From: Streptomyces sp. B21-105
GTDB lineage: Bacteria > Actinomycetota > Actinomycetes > Streptomycetales > Streptomycetaceae
Reading direction: 5' to 3'
Assembly: GCF_036898465.1 (NCBI RefSeq)
Contig: NZ_JARUMJ010000001.1
Location: 4,278,001 to 4,342,000 of the forward strand
DNA: 64,000 nt
The position numbers were made by a program, and so were the translations under genes. Positions 16,947 through 26,197 of the stretch are shown in pieces (the first letter of the stretch is position 1; every line of letters begins with the position of its first letter). The notes beneath the pieces are model-generated. The model was not told where the DNA came from. It made no database searches and saw nothing but the letters and a program-made list of their open reading frames with translations.

Positions 16947-17101
16947 CCCGCACCGCCCCCGAGGCTCAAGCGTCCAGCTCCGAGCCCTCTTTGCTCGGAT
17001 TGGGTGGAGGGTCTCAACCCACCCACCCTCCCCGCGAGTTGACACGGAGCGACCGATTTGCCACGGACGGTCACCACGCTCTAGCGTGCGGACAACGAAA
17101 C

Positions 17102-17137
17102 AGCCCCCGCCAGGCGCTACCAACACCTGCGGGGGCT
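17102..17137 (+). terminator. Hairpin between DUF397 gene and next HTH gene
   Basis: AGCCCCCGC (17102-17110) pairs with GCGGGGGCT (17129-17137) around an 18-nt loop, followed by TTGACC. It lies 156 bp after the DUF397 stop and 31 bp before the next start, so it may be a terminator or an attenuator for the downstream gene. Confidence 0.5.
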
Positions 17138-17167
17138 TGACCTACTAGATCGATCGAGACTCGACCT

Positions 17168-18055
17168 GTGGCTGCTGCCAAGCTTAGTACTGACCTCCCG
17201 CCCGCGCACGAACTCCCGCACCCGATGGCCAATCCGGGTTACGGAAAGCGCGCCGCCCCGGGACAACTCCCTCGCACCAAGCACGACTTCGCGCACCTCC
17301 CGCCCCGCGAGGCGGCCATCGCCGCGTACCTCGACCGCCTCCCCGACGGCACCGACATCTCCGTGAAGACGCTGGCCAAACAGCTCCCGTACGGACAGTG
17401 CGCCCTCCGCACCGCCCTCAACCGCATCCAGCAGGCCGGGCATCTGAGGCGGGGCCGGGAGCGGATGGAGACGGCCTCGGGCGAATTCCGCTGGATCACC
17501 CGAACGTGGTTCACCCGTACCGCACGTGACGACGGCTGGTGGGTGACGTTCACGCGAGGGGGCGTACCGGAAGACGCCCCGGAACCCGAGCGGGCCCCGC
17601 CCGCCACCCGCTCCCGGGCCCACATCCTCCTGGCCGCCCTCGGCCGTACCGCCCCCGTCCTCTCCCTCTCCGCCGCCGACTGCGCGCAGCTCGCACCGCT
17701 GGTGGAGGAGTGGTTCGCGCGAGGAGCGACGGAGGAGACGCTGCGCACCGCCCTCACCGCCGGGCTGCCCACCCCCGTCCACAGCCCGGCGGCCCTGCTC
17801 CGCCGCCGTCTGACGGACAAACTCCCACCGGAGCGACCCGCCCCGCGCCCACCCCGCCGGATGCTGGAGTGCGCGGAGTGCCGAGTGCCGGGACAGCCGG
17901 AGGCCCTGCCGCAAGGCGTGTGCGGCGGCTGTCGCGGCGAGCGCACACCCACACGCCCGGGCGTGCTCCTGCCCGCCTCCGCGATCCACACCCGTGCGGG
18001 GGAGATCCGGGCTGCCATGTCGCTGAAGAAACGACAGGAGAGGACACCCGTATGA
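17168..18055 (+). CDS. HTH-domain protein with C-terminal zinc-ribbon-like motif
   Basis: 295 residues from GTG 17168. ATG 17225 (MANPGYGKRAAPGQLPRTKH) is a real alternative, and neither has a good ribosome site. A winged-helix region follows: LPPREAAIAAYLDRLPDGTD, ISVKTLAKQLPYGQCALRTA and LNRIQQAGHLRRGRE, then WITRTWF. The C-terminus has CAECRVPG ... CGGCRGE, four Cys like a zinc ribbon. This family of single HTH proteins recurs in Streptomyces; no function is known to me. Its stop overlaps a possible ATG of the Uma2 frame (18052). Confidence 0.75.
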   Translation: MAAAKLSTDLPPAHELPHPMANPGYGKRAAPGQLPRTKHDFAHLPPREAAIAAYLDRLPDGTDISVKTLAKQLPYGQCALRTALNRIQQAGHLRRGRERMETASGEFRWITRTWFTRTARDDGWWVTFTRGGVPEDAPEPERAPPATRSRAHILLAALGRTAPVLSLSAADCAQLAPLVEEWFARGATEETLRTALTAGLPTPVHSPAALLRRRLTDKLPPERPAPRPPRRMLECAECRVPGQPEALPQGVCGGCRGERTPTRPGVLLPASAIHTRAGEIRAAMSLKKRQERTPV

Positions 18056-18114
18056 CCGCTCCTACCGTCCGACATCACCACACCAAGGCACGATGGAGGG
18101 GAGGAGGCGACGCC

Positions 18115-18786
18115 ATGACCCCCAGCACCGCCGAACGCCCGCAGATGCCCTTCGAGGACTTCGAGGACCTCGTCGCAGTGGCTCCCGAGCATGTGCGGCT
18201 CGAATACGTCGATGGACGGGTCCGCACCAAGGACCCGCTCAGCGTCGAGGACTTCGAGGAACTGGCAAGCCGGGCACCGGAGACGGTCCGGCTGGAGTAC
18301 ATCAACGGAAAACTCGAGGTCAAGGCCATGCCGGACGGCAACCACGTAGAAAACTTCATGTGGCTGCTACGTCAGTGCATGCAGCAACGCCCCGAGCTGA
18401 ACCTCGTGCCCGAGCGGGGCGTCAAGGCCGAGGCATACCGTAAGGGTCGCGCGATCACGGACGGCTTCCTCGCGCCCAAGGGCCATTTCAAGGGACACGG
18501 CAACTGGTCCAGGGCAGACGGCGCCCTCATGGCCGTGGAGATCACCTCCCACGACAGGGACACCGACCAGCGCGACCGTATCGACAAGCCTGTCGGCTAC
18601 GCCGGGGCCGACATCCCCGTCTGCCTCCTCATCGACCGCGACGACAACACGATCGTCGTGTTCAGCGAGCCCAAGGACGGCCGCTACCAGCAGTCCGACC
18701 CCTACCCCTGGGGTGCCGTCGTGCCGCTTCCCGCTCCGGTGAGCGTCACCCTCGACACCGAAGAACTGAAGGAGTACGCCGACTGA
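18115..18786 (+). CDS. Uma2-family (DUF820) putative nuclease with duplicated N-terminal motif
   Basis: 223 residues; ATG 18115 is chosen for the strong GGAGGGGAGGAGG just upstream (ATG 18052 in frame has none). The PD-(D/E)xK-like Uma2 core follows: LEYINGKLEVKAMPDGNHVE, LVPERGVKAEAYRKGRAITD, DGALMAVEITSHDRDTDQRD and KPVGYAGADIPVCLLIDRDD. The N-terminal module occurs twice: FEDFEDLVAVAPEHVRLEYV and VEDFEELASRAPETVRLEYI, about 43 residues apart. Catalytic residues appear intact. Uma2 proteins are abundant in Streptomyces and their true role is unclear. Confidence 0.88.
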   Translation: MTPSTAERPQMPFEDFEDLVAVAPEHVRLEYVDGRVRTKDPLSVEDFEELASRAPETVRLEYINGKLEVKAMPDGNHVENFMWLLRQCMQQRPELNLVPERGVKAEAYRKGRAITDGFLAPKGHFKGHGNWSRADGALMAVEITSHDRDTDQRDRIDKPVGYAGADIPVCLLIDRDDNTIVVFSEPKDGRYQQSDPYPWGAVVPLPAPVSVTLDTEELKEYAD

Positions 18787-18789
18787 AAA

Positions 18790-18835
18790 GCCCGAGGGCG
18801 GCACCCCAGCCGTAGCCGGGGTACCGCCCTCGGGC
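18790..18835. terminator. Bidirectional hairpin terminator between Uma2 gene and groEL2
   Basis: An 18-bp stem (18790-18807 with 18818-18835, one mismatch; GCCCGAGGGCGG on the left arm) closes a 10-nt loop. It sits between two convergent genes and is the obvious shared terminator. Confidence 0.85.
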
Positions 18836-18867
18836 CGAAGGACAGTCGATCAACCGGAACCGGTCGA

Positions 18868-20598
<1,731 letters not shown>

Positions 20599-20617
20599 TC
20601 ACCGACCCGGTCCTTCG

Positions 20618-20644
20618 TTGTCACTCTCACCTTCAGAGTGCTAA
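20618..20644. promoter_or_regulatory. CIRCE operator 1 (groEL2-proximal)
   Basis: TTGTCACTC-N9-GAGTGCTAA on the plus strand. The right arm is the perfect CIRCE half-site; the left differs from TTAGCACTC at two positions. It lies in the groEL2 leader about 130 bp upstream of the start. CIRCE is the HrcA-binding operator of heat-shock genes. Confidence 0.85.
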
Positions 20645-20650
20645 CGCCAA

Positions 20651-20679
20651 TGATTAGCACTCGCCCATGCCGAGTGCAA
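20651..20679 (-). promoter_or_regulatory. Probable groEL2 promoter
   Basis: On the minus strand TTGCAC (plus 20674-20679) is followed after exactly 17 nt by TAATCA (plus 20651-20656), a fair vegetative -35/-10 pair. Both elements lie within or beside CIRCE operator 2, so repressor binding would block polymerase. Confidence 0.6.
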
Positions 20680-20680
20680 G
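20654..20680. promoter_or_regulatory. CIRCE operator 2 (promoter-distal copy)
   Basis: TTAGCACTC-N9-GAGTGCAAG: left arm perfect, right arm two mismatches. It begins 9 bp after CIRCE 1, so four half-sites run at an even 18-bp pitch. Confidence 0.78.
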
Positions 20681-20959
20681 CGCCTCGGGACGATCCGCAG
20701 GTGAACAGGGTGCGTCCGGGCCCGCCGCGCGCCCGGCGATGGCGGGGGCGGGGGCGACGGCGGGGGGGGGAGGGGCGGGGCGGGCGGGGAGCGGGGACGT
20801 CGCCCCCGGGATCCCGTCCAGCCGCCGGGCATGCCGAAGGGCCCGTGCCCCGGGAGGCGCGAGCCCTTCGAACATGAAACAGCAGGTGAAACAGCAGGTA
20901 GAACTACAGATGAAACTGCGGGTGAAACAGAAGAACGACGCTGTCAGTCGGCGCGTGCT

Positions 20960-21166
20960 TCAGCCGGTCGCGAGACGGACCATGTCCGCCTGCGGCCCCT
21001 TCTGGCCCTGCGAGATCTCGAAATCGACCCGCTGACCCTCTTCCAGGGTGCGGTAGCCGTCCATCTGAATCGCGCTGTAGTGGACGAAAACATCCGCACC
21101 ACCGTCGACCGCGATGAAGCCGTACCCCTTCTCCGCGTTGAACCACTTGACGGTGCCCTGAGCCAT
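20960..21166 (-). CDS. Cold-shock protein (CspA family)
   Basis: 68 residues, a single OB-fold: [20 protein letters not shown] with RNP1 (KGYGFI) and RNP2 (DVFVHYSAI), then GPQADMVRL. It binds single-stranded RNA or DNA as an RNA chaperone. ATG at 21166 follows AGGGGAGTTAGGC. The leader upstream is long and structured, as usual for cold-shock mRNAs. Confidence 0.96.
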   Translation of the reverse strand: MAQGTVKWFNAEKGYGFIAVDGGADVFVHYSAIQMDGYRTLEEGQRVDFEISQGQKGPQADMVRLATG

Positions 21167-21617
21167 GCCTAACTCCCCTATTACTGGCCCTTGCACAGAC
21201 CCACACTTCATGGATCCGGGTCAGACCTCACCCCCCAGTTGGTTGGGGGCGTGCGCCGGAACGCGTCGACCGCGGCTGAATGTATCTGCCCAACTGCCGT
21301 CTGCAACAGGTCAGTCGGACGAGAATTCTGGACGTACGGGATCCGGAATGTGGCGCAAATTCGCCAGAATTCAGGGCAAGTCGGGCCCTGTAAATGCCAC
21401 AAAAGCCACAAAAGCAGCGCGCACTTTGGCTGCTTCTTGTCGGGCGCGGGCGGAAATAAAAGGCCCCGGGACCCGTGATCAGGACCGGGTTCCCCAACTG
21501 TACCGCGCTCAACCACACTGAATTGCCCCCTCCGCTTCTATCGCGGAGAGGGCAATTGCGTGAACTCTCGGTAATCGCTGTTACCTACGGTTACTACCGG
21601 CGGGTACTGACCGTCGG
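21167..21617. other. 451-bp non-coding stretch between moaD-like gene and cold-shock gene
   Basis: No gene is supported. It holds the cold-shock leader and promoter on the minus strand; an inverted repeat GAATTCTGG (21323-21331) with CCAGAATTC (21364-21372); a 9-bp direct repeat GCCACAAAA twice around 21397-21414; and a terminator hairpin at 21521-21557. The base composition is clearly less GC-rich than the flanking genes. Confidence 0.7.
21521..21557 (-). terminator. Terminator of the thrC-sulfur carrier operon
   Basis: Arms AATTGCCCCCTCCGC (21521-21535) and GCGGAGAGGGCAATT (21543-21557) form a 15-bp stem with one mismatch and a 7-nt loop, 61 bp after the stop of the sulfur-carrier gene. 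Confidence 0.8.
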
Positions 21618-21893
21618 TCAGCCACCGGCGACGGCCGGAATGATCGATACGCCGGCGCCGTCCGGAGTCGCCGTCTCGAGGCCCTGCTCGAAGCGGACGT
21701 CGTCGTCGTTCACGTACACGTTGACGAACCGGCGCAGCTTGCCCTGGTCGTCGAGGACGCGCGCGGCGATGCCGGTGTGGTTCTTCTCCAGGTCGGAGAT
21801 GACCTCGCCGAGGGTCACGCCCTCGGCCGGGACCTCGGCCTGACCGCCGGTGTAGGTGCGCAGGATGGTCGGGATGCGAACAGTGACGCTCAT
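21618..21893 (-). CDS. MoaD/ThiS-family ubiquitin-like sulfur-carrier protein
   Basis: 91 residues with the beta-grasp pattern MSVTVRIPTILRTYTGGQAE, VTLGEVISDLEKNHTGIAAR, FVNVYVNDDDVRFEQGLET and VSIIPAVAGG. The exposed C-terminal Gly-Gly is what is adenylated and thiocarboxylated in MoaD, ThiS and CysO. No cleavage is needed because the protein ends in GG. Its ATG overlaps the thrC stop (ATGA), so the two are coupled and both lie under the SAM riboswitch. Known carriers give sulfur to molybdopterin, thiazole, cysteine or, in some bacteria, homocysteine. The thrC partner points to the last (inference). The activating enzyme (MoeZ-type) must be elsewhere. Confidence 0.92.
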   Translation of the reverse strand: MSVTVRIPTILRTYTGGQAEVPAEGVTLGEVISDLEKNHTGIAARVLDDQGKLRRFVNVYVNDDDVRFEQGLETATPDGAGVSIIPAVAGG

Positions 21894-23191
21894 GATGCGA
21901 GGCCAGCCTCTCGGAAAGAGTCCAGGTTGGGGCGGATGGTCGCGGTGAGTCCGGTGCCGGCCACCGCGTCCAGGGTCTTCAGGCCGTCGCCCGTGTTCAG
22001 GACGACGGTGGTCTTCGTCGGGTCCAGCAGACCGTTCCCGATCAGCTTCCTCGTCACGCCCACGGTCACACCGCCGGCCGTCTCCGCGAAGATGCCCTCG
22101 GTCCGCGCCAGCACCTTGATCGCGTCGACGATCTGCTCGTCGTTCACGTCCTCCACCGCGCCGCCGGTGCGCCGGGCGATGTCGAGGACGTACGGGCCGT
22201 CCGCCGGGTTGCCGATGGCCAGCGACTTGGCGATGGTGTTCGGCTTCTGGGGGCGGACCACGTCGTGCCCGGCCTTGTAGGCCACGGACACCGGGGAGCA
22301 GCCCTCCGCCTGAGCGCCGAAGATCTTGTACGGCCGGTCCTCGACCAGCCCGAGCTTGATCAGCTCCTGCAGACCCTTGTCGATCTTCGTGAGCTGGGAG
22401 CCGGACGCGATGGGCACCACCAGCTGCTCGGGCAGCCGCCAGCCGAGCTGCTCGCAGATCTCGTACGCCAGCGTCTTCGAGCCCTCGGCGTAGTACGGCC
22501 GCAGGTTGACGTTGACGAAGCCCCAGCCCTCGCCCGCCGGGTCGCCGATGAGCTCGGAGCAGAAGCGGTTGACGTCGTCGTAGTTGCCCTCGATGCCGAC
22601 GAGCTCGCCGCCGTAGATCGCGGCCATGACGACCTTGCCCTGCTCCAGGTCGTGCGGGATGAACACGCAGGAGCGGAAGCCGGCGCGGGCGGCGGCGGCG
22701 CCCACGGCGCCGGCCAGGTTGCCGGTGGAGGAGCAGGAGAGCGTGGTGAAGCCGAACGCGCGGGCGGCCTCGATGGCCTGGGCGACGACCCGGTCCTTGA
22801 AGGAGTGCGTCGGGTTGCCTGAGTCGTCCTTGATGAAGAGCTTCCCGGCGTCGACGCCCAGCTCGCGGGCCAGGTTGTCGGCCTGCACGAGCTTGGTCCA
22901 GCCGGGGTTGATGTTCGGCTTGTCGGCCACGTCCGCCGGGACGGGCAGCAGCGGCGCGTAGCGCCAGATGTTCGCGGGCCCCGCCTCGATGCGCTTACGC
23001 AGCTCCTCCGTGTCGTAGGAGGAGAAGTCGTACGCGATCTCGAGCGGGCCGAAACACTCCTCGCACGCGAAGACCGGACCGAGGGGGACGCGGTGGCCGC
23101 ACTCGCGGCAGCTCAACGCGGTGGCCGGACCGAGGTCGACAGCGGAGGACGTCGTAGAGTCGGTGGTGCTTGCAACAGTCTGCGCAGCCAT
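21890..23191 (-). CDS. thrC: Threonine synthase-like PLP enzyme (ThrC family)
   Basis: 433 residues. The N-terminal zinc-ribbon-like motif is SCRECGHRV ... ACEECFGP (four Cys, about 27-47). The PLP-binding Lys is in GNPTHSFKDRVVAQA, followed by the Ser/Thr loop LSCSSTGNLAGAVGAAAARA and the phosphate loop IASGSQLTKI. Family reaction: O-phosphohomoserine to threonine. Two facts argue for another or extra role. A SAM-I riboswitch lies directly upstream, and the gene is coupled to a sulfur-carrier gene. From memory, Streptomyces also have a hom-thrC-thrB cluster elsewhere that serves threonine synthesis. Use of phosphohomoserine with carrier-bound sulfur to make homocysteine is inference. Confidence 0.9.
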   Translation of the reverse strand: MAAQTVASTTDSTTSSAVDLGPATALSCRECGHRVPLGPVFACEECFGPLEIAYDFSSYDTEELRKRIEAGPANIWRYAPLLPVPADVADKPNINPGWTKLVQADNLARELGVDAGKLFIKDDSGNPTHSFKDRVVAQAIEAARAFGFTTLSCSSTGNLAGAVGAAAARAGFRSCVFIPHDLEQGKVVMAAIYGGELVGIEGNYDDVNRFCSELIGDPAGEGWGFVNVNLRPYYAEGSKTLAYEICEQLGWRLPEQLVVPIASGSQLTKIDKGLQELIKLGLVEDRPYKIFGAQAEGCSPVSVAYKAGHDVVRPQKPNTIAKSLAIGNPADGPYVLDIARRTGGAVEDVNDEQIVDAIKVLARTEGIFAETAGGVTVGVTRKLIGNGLLDPTKTTVVLNTGDGLKTLDAVAGTGLTATIRPNLDSFREAGLAS

Positions 23192-23211
23192 GTGAGGCGA
23201 GGCCCTTTCTC

Positions 23212-23370
23212 CTCATCTTCCTCACGACGCACTTCGCCGTGAGACGGATTTGGCACCTTCCCGAGCCGGGAGCCTCGCTGAACGATCAACACTGATCGCT
23301 GATCTACGAGAACCGACTGGAGGGTTGCCGGGGCTTCATCGGGCCGTGTCCCTCTGCCCCTCTGGATGAG
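23212..23370 (-). promoter_or_regulatory. SAM-I (S-box) riboswitch upstream of thrC
   Basis: Reading the minus strand from 23370: CTCATCCAGAGGGGCAGAGG, ACACGGCCCGATGAAGCCCC, GGCAACCCTCC, a variable P3 arm, GGTGCCAAATCC, the P4 stem CTCACG ... CGTGAG, and closing GATGAG. CTCATC and GATGAG form P1. The core GGCCCnATGA, CCGGCAACC and GGTGCCAA is the conserved SAM-I set. P1 ends directly against GGAGAAAGGG, the thrC ribosome-binding region, so ligand binding would probably block translation start. The thrC ATG is 20 nt further on. Confidence 0.93.
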
Positions 23371-23575
23371 CGGTATTCGGTTGTTGATCTGTGCGCGCCG
23401 ATCACCCTGACATGCGATGGTCACCGGCGTTGTCCAAGACTGTAACCGAAGGCCAGGACAGTTGAGATAGTCGTCCGAACCGCGAGACGGATCACGCAGG
23501 ACCGTACGCGCCGAGAGAATGCCGCGAGACGCGAGACGCCGAGAGACGCCGAGAGAACACAGAGGAGCCGCCGAC

Positions 23576-24520
23576 GTGCTGGAAGAAGTCGAGCGCTGGC
23601 TGAGCACCCGCACCTGGTCCCTGACGGACCGCCCGCTGCACCGCGTTCTCGCCGCGAAGCAGCGCACGGGCCAGTCGGTGAGCGTCGTGCTGCCCGCGCT
23701 CAACGAGGAGGCGACGGTCGGCGACATCGTCGCCGTGATCCGTCACGACCTCATGCGGCAGGTCCCGCTCGTCGACGAGATCGTCGTCGTCGACTCCGGA
23801 TCGACGGACCGCACCTCCGAGGTGGCCGCGGCGGCGGGCGCGCGTGTCGTACACCGCGACGAGATACTCCCCCGCATACCGGCCGTGCCCGGCAAGGGCG
23901 AGGTGCTGTGGCGTTCGCTGCTGGTCACGCGCGGGGACGTGGTCTGCTTCATCGACGCCGACCTGCGGGAGTTCTCCTCCGACTTCGTCTCGGGGATCGT
24001 CGGCCCGCTGCTCACCGACCCGGACGTGGACCTGGTCAAGGCCATGTACGACCGCCCGCTGGGCGGCGCGGCCGGTCAGGGCGGGCGGGTCACCGAGCTG
24101 ATGGCCCGCCCCCTGCTCAACATGCACTGGCCGCAGCTCGCCGGGTTCGTGCAGCCGCTCGGCGGCGAGTACGCGGCCCGCCGGAGCCTGCTGGAACAGC
24201 TGCCCTTCCCCGTCGGGTACGGCGTGGAGCTGGGCATGCTGGTCGACGCCCTGCACCTGGTGGGCCTCGACGCCCTCGCCCAGGTCGACGTCGGCGTGCG
24301 CAAGCACCGCCACCAGGACGGCCAGGCCCTCGGCCGGATGGCGGCGGCGATCTACCGCACCGCCCAGCTGCGGCTCGCGCGCGGCCACCTCGGCCGCCCC
24401 GCCCTCACCCAGTTCGAACGCGGCCCCGACGGCTTCGAGCCGCACACCCACTCCGTGGACACGGAGGAACGCCCGCCCATGACGGACATCGCGGAGTACG
24501 CCCACCGCAGGGCGGCCTGA
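23576..24520 (+). CDS. gpgS: Glucosyl-3-phosphoglycerate synthase-like glycosyltransferase (GT81)
   Basis: 314 residues; GTG 23576 behind AGAGGAG at 8 nt. GT-A fold: SVSVVLPALNEEATVGDIVA (donor site), EIVVVDSGSTDRTSEVAAAA, CFIDADLREFSSDF (metal-binding Asp-x-Asp), ELMARPLLNMHWPQLAGFVQ, PLGGEYAARRSLLEQLPFPV and GVRKHRHQDGQALGRMAAAI. GpgS adds glucose from NDP-glucose to 3-phosphoglycerate, giving the precursor of glucosylglycerate and of methylglucose polysaccharides. It precedes otsA and otsB, so a compatible-solute or polysaccharide role fits. It diverges from thrC. Confidence 0.88.
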   Translation: MLEEVERWLSTRTWSLTDRPLHRVLAAKQRTGQSVSVVLPALNEEATVGDIVAVIRHDLMRQVPLVDEIVVVDSGSTDRTSEVAAAAGARVVHRDEILPRIPAVPGKGEVLWRSLLVTRGDVVCFIDADLREFSSDFVSGIVGPLLTDPDVDLVKAMYDRPLGGAAGQGGRVTELMARPLLNMHWPQLAGFVQPLGGEYAARRSLLEQLPFPVGYGVELGMLVDALHLVGLDALAQVDVGVRKHRHQDGQALGRMAAAIYRTAQLRLARGHLGRPALTQFERGPDGFEPHTHSVDTEERPPMTDIAEYAHRRAA

Positions 24521-24772
24521 GCACGTTCGCCGCGCGGCGACAACTTCTGCCGCGCGGCGTCAACGTGTGCGCCACGCCGCACGGGCCCGTGACGCCGGAG
24601 CACCTCGTATACCGTCGCCTCGTACGTTTGAGCACATCAACGACGGGCTAGGTTGAGGCTTGTGACTCCGCTCCCTGCCCGAAGGAAGGGGCTTCCAATC
24701 CGAGGATTGCGGTCCAGCCCGAACCAATCCCTTATGGGACAAAGGGAGAAATAGCACGGGCAAGGGAAGCAA
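24521..24772. other. Spacer between gpgS and otsA
   Basis: 252 bp without a supported gene. It holds a direct repeat (GCCGCGCGGCG at about 24530 and 24551), then a less GC-rich promoter-like part and an inverted repeat TCCCTT/AAGGGA just before the otsA ribosome site. Confidence 0.5.
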
Positions 24773-26197
24773 GTGAGGCATATGGCTACCACGCACGACA
24801 CTGTCGCTCGGAGTGCTGCTCAGGTCCTGGTCGCGTCCAACCGCGGTCCGGTCTCCTACGAGATGCGCGAGGACGGCTCGCTGCACGCCAAACGCGGCGG
24901 CGGCGGACTGGTCTCCGGCCTGTCGGCCATCGGCCCCGACGCGGGCGCGCTCTGGGTGTGCTCGGCGCTCTCCGACGGCGACCGCGAGGCGGTCCGGCGC
25001 GGGGTCGGCAAGGAGGGCGTGCGCATGCTGCCCGTCCCGGCCGACGTGCACGCCGACGCGTACAACGGCATCGCCAACTCGGTGCTCTGGTTCGTCCACC
25101 ACATGCTGTACCAGACCCCGCTGGAGCCGGTCTTCGACGCGGAGTTCCGCCGCCAGTGGGCCGCGTACGAGACGTACAACCGGGCCTTCGCCGAGGCGCT
25201 CGCCGAGGAGGCGGCCGACGGCGCGGCGGTCCTGGTCCAGGACTACCACCTGTGCCTGGTGCCGGGGATGCTGCGCGAGCTGCGTCCGGACCTGCGCATC
25301 GGCCACTTCTCGCACACGCCGTGGGCGCCCCCGGACTACTTCGCGCTGCTGCCGCTGGACATCCGTGAGCAGCTGCTGCGGGGCATGCTCGGCGCGGACC
25401 GGCTGGGCTTCCTCACCCGGCGCTGGGCGGACGCCTTCACCGCGTGCTGCGAGCAGTCCGCCGGCGGTCCGGGCGGCACCGAGATCGGGGTGCACGGGCT
25501 CGGCGCGGACGCCGACTTCCTGCGCGAGCGCTCGCACCGCCCGGACGTCGAGGAGCGCATCGTGGCGCTGCGCGAGGAGATCGGCGCGGGGCGCAAGGCG
25601 ATCGTCCGCGTCGACCGCACCGAGCTGTCCAAGAACATCGTGCGCGGCCTCCTGGCCTACCGGCAGCTGCTCGACGACCACCCGGAGTGGCGCGAACGGG
25701 TCGTCCACGTGGCCTTCGCCTACCCCTCCCGCCAGGACCTCGCCGTCTACCGGGACTACATGGCCGAGGTGCGGCACCTGACCGACGAGATCAACGCCGG
25801 TTACGGCACGCCCGGCTGGACGCCGGTGGTGCTGAACCTCAAGGACGACTTCGCCCGTTCGCTGGCCGCCTACCGCCTCGCGGACGTCGCGCTGGTCAAC
25901 CCGATCCGCGACGGCATGAACCTGGTCGCCAAGGAGGTTCCGGTCGTCTCCGACGAGGGCTGCGCGCTGGTGCTGTCCCGGGAGGCGGGCGCGTACTGGG
26001 AGCTGCGCGAGGACGCGATCACGGTGAACCCGTACGACGTCCTGGAGACCGCCCGCGCCCTGCACGAGGCGCTGTCCATGGCGCCGGAGGAGCGGGCCGA
26101 GCGCACGAAGCGGCTGTCCGCCGCGGCGACCGCGCTGCCCCCGGCCCGCTGGTTCCTCGACCAGCTGACCGCCCTGCGCGCGGTCCAGCCGGGCTGA
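24773..26197 (+). CDS. otsA: Trehalose-6-phosphate synthase (GT20)
   Basis: 474 residues. OtsA joins NDP-glucose and glucose-6-phosphate. Seen: VLVASNRGPVSYEM (N-terminal loop), AVLVQDYHLCLVPGMLRELR, RIGHFSHTPWAPPDYFALLP, AIVRVDRTELSKNIVRGLLA (donor phosphate Arg/Lys pair), VALVNPIRDGMNLVAKEVPV and VVSDEGCALVLSREAGAYWE. GTG 24773 is chosen because GGGAAG stands 3-6 nt upstream; ATG 24782 is in frame. otsB follows on the opposite strand, convergent, beyond a repeat tract. Confidence 0.95.
   Translation: MRHMATTHDTVARSAAQVLVASNRGPVSYEMREDGSLHAKRGGGGLVSGLSAIGPDAGALWVCSALSDGDREAVRRGVGKEGVRMLPVPADVHADAYNGIANSVLWFVHHMLYQTPLEPVFDAEFRRQWAAYETYNRAFAEALAEEAADGAAVLVQDYHLCLVPGMLRELRPDLRIGHFSHTPWAPPDYFALLPLDIREQLLRGMLGADRLGFLTRRWADAFTACCEQSAGGPGGTEIGVHGLGADADFLRERSHRPDVEERIVALREEIGAGRKAIVRVDRTELSKNIVRGLLAYRQLLDDHPEWRERVVHVAFAYPSRQDLAVYRDYMAEVRHLTDEINAGYGTPGWTPVVLNLKDDFARSLAAYRLADVALVNPIRDGMNLVAKEVPVVSDEGCALVLSREAGAYWELREDAITVNPYDVLETARALHEALSMAPEERAERTKRLSAAATALPPARWFLDQLTALRAVQPG

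Noticed and set aside
20636..20662. GAGTGCTAA-N9-TTAGCACTC palindrome taken as a CIRCE element
   Set aside because: The arms are in reverse order for CIRCE. They are the inner arms of two adjacent, correctly ordered operators (20618-20644 and 20654-20680).
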